From: JAKPAM01 sp047601745
Lineage (GTDB): Bacteria > Pseudomonadota > Gammaproteobacteria > Burkholderiales > Burkholderiaceae_E
Length of the DNA stretch: 64,000 nucleotides
Assembly: GCA_047601745.1 (NCBI GenBank)
Contig: JASGIS010000001.1
Location: 3,224,001 to 3,288,000 of the forward strand
Direction of reading: 5' to 3'
Shown: piece by piece, positions 57,724 through 64,000 of the stretch
Position numbering within the stretch: position 1 is the stretch's first letter
How the letters are laid out: each line of letters begins with the position of its first letter
Notes under the pieces: generated by a model
Database searches by the model: none
Seen by the model: the letters and a program-made list of their open reading frames with translations, nothing else
What the model was told of the DNA's origin: nothing
Position numbers and translations under genes: made by a program

Positions 57724-58974
57724 GTGCGTTATTCGGCACTGGCCATCATCAGACAGGCGTTGCGCGGCCACACCGGCTGGCCGCGGCAGTGGCGCTCGCC
57801 GGAGCCCCGGTCCGCTTATGACGTGGTGATCGTCGGCGCCGGCGGCCATGGTCTCGGCGCCGCTTATTACCTCGCCAAGGAACACGGCATCACCAACGTC
57901 GCGGTCATCGACAAGGGATGGCTCGGCGGCGGCAATACCGGCCGCAATACGACGATCATCCGCTCGAACTATCTGTATGACGAGAGTTCCCGGCTCTACG
58001 ATCACGCGCTCGATCTGTGGGACGGTCTGAGCCAGGAACTGAACTACAACGTCATGTACTCGCGGCGCGGCGTGCTGATGCTCGCGCACAGCGTGCACGA
58101 CGTGCACAGCTTCCAGCGCCACATCCATGCGAACCGCCTGAACGGCGTCGACAATCGCTGGCTGTCCGCCCAAGAGGCGAAGGCGTTCTGCCCGCCGCTT
58201 AGCATTTCGCCGGATGCGCGTCATCCGGTGCTCGGCGCCGCGCTGCAGCAACGGGCGGGAACCGCGCGCCACGACGCCGTTGCATGGGGATACGCGCGCG
58301 CCGCGGCCGAGCTGGGCGTGCACATCATCCAGAACTGCCCGGTCACGCGGATCCGCCGCGGCGGCGACGGCTCCGTCGAGGGCGTGGAGACCGCCCACGG
58401 ATTCATCGGGGCCGGCAAGGTCGCCGTGTCGGCCGCCGGCCACACCAGCGTCGTGATGGAAACCGCCGGCGTGCGCCTTCCGCTCGAGAGCTTTCCGCTG
58501 CAGGCCCTGGTTTCCGAGCCGGTCAAGCCGGTCTTTCCGTGCGTGGTGATGTCCAACACCGTCCACGCGTACATCAGCCAGTCCGACAAGGGCGAACTCG
58601 TCATCGGCTCCGGAACCGACCAGTACACCAGTTATTCGCAGCGCGGCGGCCTGCCGCTGATCGAGCACACGATCGCCGCGATCTGCGAGCTTTTTCCGAT
58701 GTTCAACCGCCTGCGGATGCTGCGCAAATGGGGCGGCATCGTCGACGTCACGCCCGATCGCTCGCCGATCATCGGCAAGACGCCGGTGGCCGGCCTGTAC
58801 GTCAACTGCGGCTGGGGCACCGGCGGTTTCAAGGCGACGCCGGGGGCCGCGCACGTGCTGGCCTGGACCGTGGCCAAGGACGAGCCCCACCCGATCAACG
58901 CGCCGTTCACGCTGGAAAGATTCACCACGGGCCGGCTGATCGACGAGGCGGCCGCGGCGGCGGTCGCACACTGA
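57724..58974 (+). CDS. soxB: Sarcosine oxidase beta subunit
   Basis: 416 residues. An N-terminal FAD site VVIVGAGGHGLGAAYYLA with LGGGNTGRNTTIIRSNY (the sarcosine oxidase beta hallmark), and the C-terminal CGWGTGGFKATPGA. In the heterotetrameric enzyme this subunit holds FAD and the FMN attachment site and oxidises sarcosine. The GTG 57724 start has GAGGAG upstream. It starts 22 bp after the CobW gene and is followed by soxD. Confidence 0.95.
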   Translation: MRYSALAIIRQALRGHTGWPRQWRSPEPRSAYDVVIVGAGGHGLGAAYYLAKEHGITNVAVIDKGWLGGGNTGRNTTIIRSNYLYDESSRLYDHALDLWDGLSQELNYNVMYSRRGVLMLAHSVHDVHSFQRHIHANRLNGVDNRWLSAQEAKAFCPPLSISPDARHPVLGAALQQRAGTARHDAVAWGYARAAAELGVHIIQNCPVTRIRRGGDGSVEGVETAHGFIGAGKVAVSAAGHTSVVMETAGVRLPLESFPLQALVSEPVKPVFPCVVMSNTVHAYISQSDKGELVIGSGTDQYTSYSQRGGLPLIEHTIAAICELFPMFNRLRMLRKWGGIVDVTPDRSPIIGKTPVAGLYVNCGWGTGGFKATPGAAHVLAWTVAKDEPHPINAPFTLERFTTGRLIDEAAAAAVAH

Positions 58975-58989
58975 GGTGCCGCACCAGTC

Positions 58990-59292
58990 ATGCTGCTGAT
59001 CCACTGCCCGTACTGCGACGAGACCCTGCCCGAGCCGGAGTTCGCTTATGCCGGCGAGGCGCACATCCGCAGGCCCGACAATCCCGACGCGGCCGGCGAC
59101 GATGAATGGGCGGCGTTCCTGTTCGTCCGCAGCAACCGCCGCGGCCCGCACCACGAGCGCTGGCGGCACGTCCATGGCTGCGGCCGGTTCTTCAATGCGG
59201 TGCGCGACACGGTCAGCGACCGCTTCCTGTGCACCTACCGGGCGGGCGAAGCGCGTCCCGATCCGTCGGCGCAGGATCAGGCGGCCAGATGA
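58990..59292 (+). CDS. soxD: Sarcosine oxidase delta subunit
   Basis: 100 residues, standard SoxD length. It starts with the zinc-ribbon-like LIHCPYCD and has HVHGCGRFFNAVRDTVSDRF near the C terminus, supplying zinc ligands (Cys, Cys, His/Cys). It completes the heterotetramer structurally. It lies 15 bp after soxB and overlaps soxA by four bases. Confidence 0.95.
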   Translation: MLLIHCPYCDETLPEPEFAYAGEAHIRRPDNPDAAGDDEWAAFLFVRSNRRGPHHERWRHVHGCGRFFNAVRDTVSDRFLCTYRAGEARPDPSAQDQAAR

Positions 59293-62282
59293 CGGGCTTT
59301 CGCGTGCCGGCAAAGGGCCGGATCGACCACGATCGTCCGGTGACGTTCACGTTCGACGGCCGCAGGATCGAGGGACGGGCGGGCGACACGATCGCGTCGG
59401 CGCTGCTGGCGAACGGCATCCATCTGATGGGCCGCTCGTTCAAGTACCACCGGCCGCGAGGCGCGATGTCCGCCGGATCGGAGGAGCCGAACGCGCTGGT
59501 CGGCGTTCGCCGCGGCGCGGGGCGCTTCACGCCGAATCTTCGCGCGACGGTCCAGCAGATATGGGAAGGCCTGGAAGCCGGCAGCCAGAACCGGTATCCG
59601 AGCCTGCGGTTCGACGTCGGCGCGGTCAACGACCGCCTGCATCCGTTGCTGCCGGCCGGTTTCTACTACAAAACCTTCATGTGGCCCAGGGCCTTCTGGG
59701 ACAGCGTCTACGAGCCGTTCATCCGGGCGGCGGCCGGGCTGGGCGTGTCACCGACCGAGGCCGACCCCGACCGCTACGCGTCGCGCTACCTGCACACCGA
59801 TGTGCTGGTCGTGGGCGCCGGCCCGGCCGGCCTGGCGGCGGCACGCGAGGCCGCCCGTTGCGGCCTGCGCGTCACGCTGGTCGACGAGAACGCCGAAGCG
59901 GGCGGTGCGCTGCTGAGCGAGCCGCAGGCCGTCATCGACGGCGTCCCGGCCTGGGACTGGCTCGTCGCGGCGCTGGCGGAGCTGCGCTCGCTCGGCGCGC
60001 GGGTCATGACGCGCACCACCGCGATCGGCTACTACCACCAGAACATGGTCGGACTGTGCCAGTCGCTGACCGACCATCTGCGGTCGCCGGACCCCGGCAT
60101 GCCGCGCGAGCGGCTCTGGCGCGTCCGCGCGGCCCGGGTCATCCTCGCCCAGGGCGCGCTGGAGAAGCCGCTGGTCTTCGACGGCAACGACCGGCCGGGC
60201 GTGATGCTGGCCGGCGCCGCCCAGACCTATCTGAACCGCTATGGCGTGCGGGTCGGCGACCGCGCCGTCGTCGTCACGAGCCACGACAGCGCATGGCATG
60301 CCGCCTTCGATCTGGCCGATGCCGGAGCGAAGATCGGGGCCATCGTCGACGTCCGCGCCGCGCCGCCGCTCGCGTTGCGCGAGATGGCCGGCCGGCGCGG
60401 GATCGAGGTGCTGGCCGCGCATACGGCCAGCGGCACGCTGGGGCGCCTGCGCATCCGATCGGTTCGCGTCAATCCGATCCGGGGCAGCGAGGTCGGGCCC
60501 GCGCGCCTGCTGTCCTGCGACTGCCTGCTGATGTCCGGCGGCTGGACGCCGTCGCTGCATCTGTTCTCGCACACCCGCGGGACGCTCGCGTGGGACGGTG
60601 ACAGGCAGACCTTCGTCCCGGATCGCCGGACCGAAGCCTGCCGGATCGCCGGCGCCGGCCGGGGCCTGTGGGGCCTGGAAGCCGCGCTGAACGACGGCGC
60701 GAGCATGGCGGCGCTGACGGCCGCCGAACTCGGCAGGCTGGCGAAGGAGGTCCGCCACGTCGTCGACGGCGATCGTCCGGGCAGCGGCACCAGCCATGCG
60801 GAGCTGCCGACCGACCGCGATCCGGCGCGCGCGCGCGCCTTCGTGGATTTCCAGAACGACGTGACCGCTAAGGACCTGCGGCTGGCGGTGCGCGAGGGCA
60901 TGCACTCGATCGAGCACGTGAAGCGCTACACCACCAACGGCATGGCGACGGACCAGGGCAAGACGTCCAACATCAACGCGCTGAACATCGCCGCCGATGC
61001 GCTCGGCAAGCCGCAACCGGAGGTCGGGATCACCACCTTCCGCCCGCCCTATACCCCGACTTCGTTCGGCGCCTTCGCCGGTTATCACCGGGGCGCTCAT
61101 TTCGAGCCGACCCGCAAGACACCGATCGACGGCTGGGCCGCGGCGCACGGCGCCGTGTTCGAACCGGTCGGCCCGTGGCGCCGCGCCCGGTATTTTCCGA
61201 ATCCCGGCGAGGACATGCAGGCCGCGGTCGCCCGCGAATGCCGCGGCACCCGGGCCGCGGTGGGGATCTTCGACGCCTCGACGCTGGGCAAGATCGAAGT
61301 GGTCGGGCCCGATGCGGTCGAATTCATGAACCGGATGTACACGAACCCCTGGACCAGCCTGGCGCCGGGGCGCTGCCGCTATGGCCTGCTTCTGGGCGAC
61401 GACGGCTTCATCCGCGACGACGGCGTCATCGCCCGGCTCGCGCGCGACCGCTTCCACGTGACGACGACGACCGGCGGCGCGCCGCGCGTGCTGAACATGA
61501 TGGAGGACTACCTGCAGACCGAGTGGCCCGAGCTCGACGTCTGGCTGACGTCGACGACCGAGCAATGGGCGACCGTGGCGCTCAACGGTCCGAACGCGCG
61601 AAAGCTGCTGGCGCCATTCGTCGAAGGCCTCGACGTCTCCGGCGACGCGTTTCCGCACATGTCGGTCGCCGAATGCACGGTCGCCGGCTTTCCGGCGCGC
61701 TTGTTCCGCGTCAGTTTCACCGGCGAACTCGGATTCGAGGTCAACGTGCCGGCCCGCCACGGCCGCGCGCTCTGGGAAGCGCTGTGGGCGGCCGGACGGC
61801 AATACGGGATCTGCGCTTATGGCACCGAGGCGATGCACGTGCTCAGGGCTGAGAAGGGTTACCTCGTCGTCGGCCAGGACACCGACGGCACGGTGACGCC
61901 GCACGATGCGGGCCTGAGCTGGGCGATCGGCAAGTCCAAGCCCGATTTCGTCGGCAAGCGCGGATTGCAGCGCGCCGATCTCGTCGCGCGGAACCGCAGA
62001 CAGCTCGTGGGATTGCTGACCGAAGACCGCACGACGAAGCTCGAGGAGGGCGCGCAGATCGTCCTCGAGCCCGAGCCTTCTAAGGCCGCCAAGCGGGTCG
62101 GACACGTCACGTCCGCTTATCGAAGCGAAGCGGCCGGGCGCCCGATCGCGCTGGCGCTGATCGAGGGCGGGCACGAGCGGATCGGCGAGACGGTCTTCAT
62201 CCCGATGCCCGATCGATCGATCCGGGCGACCGTGACCGGAACCGTCTTCTACGATCCGGACGGCGAGCGGCTGAAACTCTGA
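59289..62282 (+). CDS. soxA: Sarcosine oxidase alpha subunit
   Basis: 997 residues, standard SoxA length. It has an N-terminal ferredoxin-like segment (GRSFKYHRPRGAMSAGSEEPN), an NAD-binding flavoprotein domain (VVGAGPAGLAAAREAA, about 174-189), and a C-terminal glycine-cleavage-T-like folate domain (GIFDASTLGKIEVVGPD, GELGFEVNVP). It transfers the methyl group as 5,10-methylene-tetrahydrofolate. Its ATG overlaps the soxD stop. Confidence 0.95.
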   Translation: MTGFRVPAKGRIDHDRPVTFTFDGRRIEGRAGDTIASALLANGIHLMGRSFKYHRPRGAMSAGSEEPNALVGVRRGAGRFTPNLRATVQQIWEGLEAGSQNRYPSLRFDVGAVNDRLHPLLPAGFYYKTFMWPRAFWDSVYEPFIRAAAGLGVSPTEADPDRYASRYLHTDVLVVGAGPAGLAAAREAARCGLRVTLVDENAEAGGALLSEPQAVIDGVPAWDWLVAALAELRSLGARVMTRTTAIGYYHQNMVGLCQSLTDHLRSPDPGMPRERLWRVRAARVILAQGALEKPLVFDGNDRPGVMLAGAAQTYLNRYGVRVGDRAVVVTSHDSAWHAAFDLADAGAKIGAIVDVRAAPPLALREMAGRRGIEVLAAHTASGTLGRLRIRSVRVNPIRGSEVGPARLLSCDCLLMSGGWTPSLHLFSHTRGTLAWDGDRQTFVPDRRTEACRIAGAGRGLWGLEAALNDGASMAALTAAELGRLAKEVRHVVDGDRPGSGTSHAELPTDRDPARARAFVDFQNDVTAKDLRLAVREGMHSIEHVKRYTTNGMATDQGKTSNINALNIAADALGKPQPEVGITTFRPPYTPTSFGAFAGYHRGAHFEPTRKTPIDGWAAAHGAVFEPVGPWRRARYFPNPGEDMQAAVARECRGTRAAVGIFDASTLGKIEVVGPDAVEFMNRMYTNPWTSLAPGRCRYGLLLGDDGFIRDDGVIARLARDRFHVTTTTGGAPRVLNMMEDYLQTEWPELDVWLTSTTEQWATVALNGPNARKLLAPFVEGLDVSGDAFPHMSVAECTVAGFPARLFRVSFTGELGFEVNVPARHGRALWEALWAAGRQYGICAYGTEAMHVLRAEKGYLVVGQDTDGTVTPHDAGLSWAIGKSKPDFVGKRGLQRADLVARNRRQLVGLLTEDRTTKLEEGAQIVLEPEPSKAAKRVGHVTSAYRSEAAGRPIALALIEGGHERIGETVFIPMPDRSIRATVTGTVFYDPDGERLKL

Positions 62283-62297
62283 TCCATTGACGATCCG

Positions 62298-62882
62298 ATG
62301 ACGACATTCGACGACACTTCGCGGCCGGGCACGATCGCGACGAGCCGGGCCGCCTCGGTCCGCCTGCTGGCGCCGGTCGGACGGCTTTCGCTGCGCGCCG
62401 GGGAAGCGGCGGCGGCCGCGCTTTCCGCCGCCCTCGGCTTCGAGCTGCCGCGCCGGATCGGCGAGCGCGCCGCGGCCGGCGGCGTCGAGGCGTTGCGTCT
62501 CGGTCCGGACGAGTGGATCGTGCTGGCCGACGAGCCCGCCGTTCCCCGGCTGATCGCCGACTGCGCGCGGCTCTACGCCGACCGGCCGCACAGCCTGACC
62601 GACATCTCGGATCGCGAGTTCTCGGTTCGCATCGAAGGTCCGATGGCGGCGGAGCTGCTCGCGCTGGGCTGTCCGCGCGACATCGACCGCATCGGCATCG
62701 GGCAGGGGCGGCGGACCGTCTTCGACGGCGTCGCGGTCGTCCTGTGGCGCGACGCCGAAGCGCGATTCCGGCTCGACGTCTGGCGCTCGTTCGCGCCGCA
62801 CGTGATCGCGCTGCTCGAGACCGGCTGCGCCGAGCTGGCGCTGGAAGGGACCGATGACGCGCCGGGAACGATTGATGCTTGA
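62298..62882 (+). CDS. soxG: Sarcosine oxidase gamma subunit
   Basis: 194 residues of the SoxG family, with RLGPDEWIVLA, SLTDISDREFSVRIEGPMAAELLALGCP and LWRDAEARFRLDVWRSFAPHV. It completes the soxBDAG order. It starts 15 bp after soxA. No glyA, purU or formaldehyde-handling gene follows in the window. The 181-bp gap to the next gene contains a GCCCGCCGTTCGGCGGGC hairpin (about 63014-63031) that may end the operon. Confidence 0.93.
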   Translation: MTTFDDTSRPGTIATSRAASVRLLAPVGRLSLRAGEAAAAALSAALGFELPRRIGERAAAGGVEALRLGPDEWIVLADEPAVPRLIADCARLYADRPHSLTDISDREFSVRIEGPMAAELLALGCPRDIDRIGIGQGRRTVFDGVAVVLWRDAEARFRLDVWRSFAPHVIALLETGCAELALEGTDDAPGTIDA

Positions 62883-63063
62883 GTCCGGCATCGTCGTCGG
62901 CACCCGGATCTGTATCCGCGACCCGGCGCGCGGGAGCGGCGATCGGCGGCATCGCCGTGAACCCGTCCGCGTGCCGGGAACCTGATAAGCTCGATCGGGT
63001 CGGCGCGTCCTCGCCCGCCGTTCGGCGGGCCTTCGCCCCAGATGCAGTGCAGGAGCAGGTTTG

Positions 63064-64000
63064 ATGGCTGGATGGGACATCACTTCGAGCCGGACAGCGG
63101 ATCGTCCGCCGCTTTCGGTCGGCTTCCTGCTCGCGACGAACTTCACGCTGTCGGCTTTTTCGCTGCTGGTCGACGTGCTGCGGCTGGCGGCTGATGACGG
63201 CGACGGATCGCGGCCGATCAAGTGCCGATGGGAGGTCATGTCGCCCAAGGCCCAGGTGCGCGCCAGTTGCGGCATCGAGGTCAACAGCACCGCGAGGTTC
63301 CTGGATCCCGCCGAGTTCAACTACATCGCGGTGATCGGCGGCATCCTGCACAAGGGGCCGCAGATCGACGACGAGACCGTCGCTTACCTGCGCCGGGCCG
63401 CCGCCTGCGGCGTGCATCTGATCGGCGTCTGCACCGGCAGCCTGATCCTTGCGCGCGCGGGGCTGATGAAGGACCGTACCTGCTGCGTGAGCTGGTTTCA
63501 CTACGAGGATTTCAAGAGCGAGTTTCCGGACGGCGACGTGACCGCCGATCAGTTGTTCCTCGTCGATCGCGACCGGATCACCTGCGCCGGCGGCAGCGGC
63601 GTCGCGGATCTGGGCGCTTATCTGGTCGAGCGCCATCTCGGCGGATCGGCCGCGCAGAAGAGCCTGCACATCCTGCTCGTCACCAACGCGAGGCAGGGCA
63701 GCGACGTGCAGCCGCATCCTTATTTCGAGAAGCGGGTGTCGAGCAAACTCGTCCAGCGCGCGCTGCTGCTGATGGAGCAGAACATGAGCTCGCCGCTGAA
63801 GATGACCGCCATCGCCGATCGGCTGGCGATCTCCTCGCGACAGCTCGATCGGCTGTTCCAGTCCGAGCTGGGCGACCATCCGAGCCAGGTGTACCGCCGC
63901 CTTCGGCTTCGCTACGCGAAGTGGCTGCTCGAGAATACCGACCACTCGATCACCGAGATCGGACACGAAACGGGTTTCTGCGATACCGCGCATTTCTCCC
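63064..64000 (+). CDS. GlxA-type AraC regulator (partial, cut by window end)
   Basis: At least 312 residues. The N-terminal DJ-1/PfpI-like (GATase1) domain contains VGFLLATNFTLSAFSLLVDVLR and LIGVCTGSLILARAGLM (nucleophile elbow Cys). The C-terminal AraC-type part starts near LLLMEQNMSSPLKMTAIADRLAISSRQLDRLF and reaches ITEIGHETGFCDTAHFS, where the window ends. AGGAG lies upstream of ATG 63064. GlxA/GbdR-like regulators control glycine betaine, dimethylglycine and sarcosine catabolism, which fits the adjacent sox operon. Confidence 0.93.
   Translation, partial: MAGWDITSSRTADRPPLSVGFLLATNFTLSAFSLLVDVLRLAADDGDGSRPIKCRWEVMSPKAQVRASCGIEVNSTARFLDPAEFNYIAVIGGILHKGPQIDDETVAYLRRAAACGVHLIGVCTGSLILARAGLMKDRTCCVSWFHYEDFKSEFPDGDVTADQLFLVDRDRITCAGGSGVADLGAYLVERHLGGSAAQKSLHILLVTNARQGSDVQPHPYFEKRVSSKLVQRALLLMEQNMSSPLKMTAIADRLAISSRQLDRLFQSELGDHPSQVYRRLRLRYAKWLLENTDHSITEIGHETGFCDTAHFS

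Noticed and set aside
53099..57739. A 1546-residue minus-strand ORF
   Set aside because: It crosses several well-supported genes in other frames, is Arg/Ala-rich and matches no family; it is a shadow of the GC-rich coding DNA.
59748..63320. A 1190-residue minus-strand ORF opposite soxA and soxG
   Set aside because: Antisense shadow of soxA/soxG with low-complexity Arg/Ala/Gly/Asp sequence.

Overview
The window is one contiguous stretch of very GC-rich bacterial chromosome. It has tightly packed operons with ATGA-type stop/start overlaps, two solute-binding-protein ABC importers, LysR, MarR, TetR, LuxR and GlxA-type regulators, Fur-like boxes and an ilvB attenuator. This suits a metabolically versatile soil or environmental proteobacterium, most likely a betaproteobacterium of the Burkholderiales (Alcaligenaceae/Bordetella-like). 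That placement is inferred from gene content and style; no rRNA or marker gene is present. I recognised no tRNA, rRNA, CRISPR, prophage or intact insertion sequence.

Region 1 (about 0.1-17.2 kb) is a catabolic island for hydantoin-like or cyclic-amide compounds. A long minus-strand operon runs from a DapA-like aldolase (13942) through a dipeptide-type ABC importer, an NAD-epimerase, a flavin monooxygenase, an atypical SDR, a D-hydantoinase and an N-carbamoyl-D-amino-acid hydrolase to an amidase (143). A LysR regulator and a divergent hydantoin-racemase/FAD-oxidase pair lie at its head. Two matching LysR-type T-N11-A boxes sit in the two promoter regions. Region 2 (17.3-22.2 kb) holds a LuxR regulator, a small exported protein, a MarR regulator with a paired SMR exporter and three copies of one palindromic operator, and a methyltransferase with a Fur-like box.

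Region 3 (22.4-34.4 kb) is a branched-chain-amino-acid-type importer (livKHMGF), a 909-residue MalT-like regulator and an operon of APH-type kinase, acyl-CoA dehydrogenase and acyl-CoA synthetase. An almost identical 22-bp site precedes both the transporter and the catabolic operon. Region 4 (34.5-38.8 kb) is a membrane protein, lipoprotein, two-component system and PAP2 phosphatase module. Region 5 (38.8-45.2 kb) is a probable biosynthetic cluster: creatininase family, RibD-type reductase, acyltransferase, dehydrogenase, divergent PTPS, glycosyltransferase and methyltransferase. I infer a modified pterin- or pyrimidine-like product.

Region 6 (45.2-54.6 kb) is mixed: an antitoxin with a truncated PIN toxin, a methyltransferase, ilvBN with a valine-rich attenuator, an ECF sigma factor divergent from a ClpP-like peptidase, a TetR/MFS efflux pair, a Fur-box small gene and an MGDG-synthase-type glycosyltransferase. 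Region 7 (54.6-64.0 kb) is an operon of amidohydrolase, CobW GTPase and heterotetrameric sarcosine oxidase (soxBDAG), followed by a GlxA-type regulator cut by the window end.

The strongest candidate for something undescribed is a 73-nt element, ungapped and 68/73 identical, found in sense orientation upstream of both the amidase of region 1 and the amidohydrolase-soxBDAG operon of region 7, more than 50 kb apart. It folds plausibly like a structured mRNA leader (candidate riboswitch). The next best are the region 5 cluster with its metal-site-altered PTPS and the MalT-like regulon.
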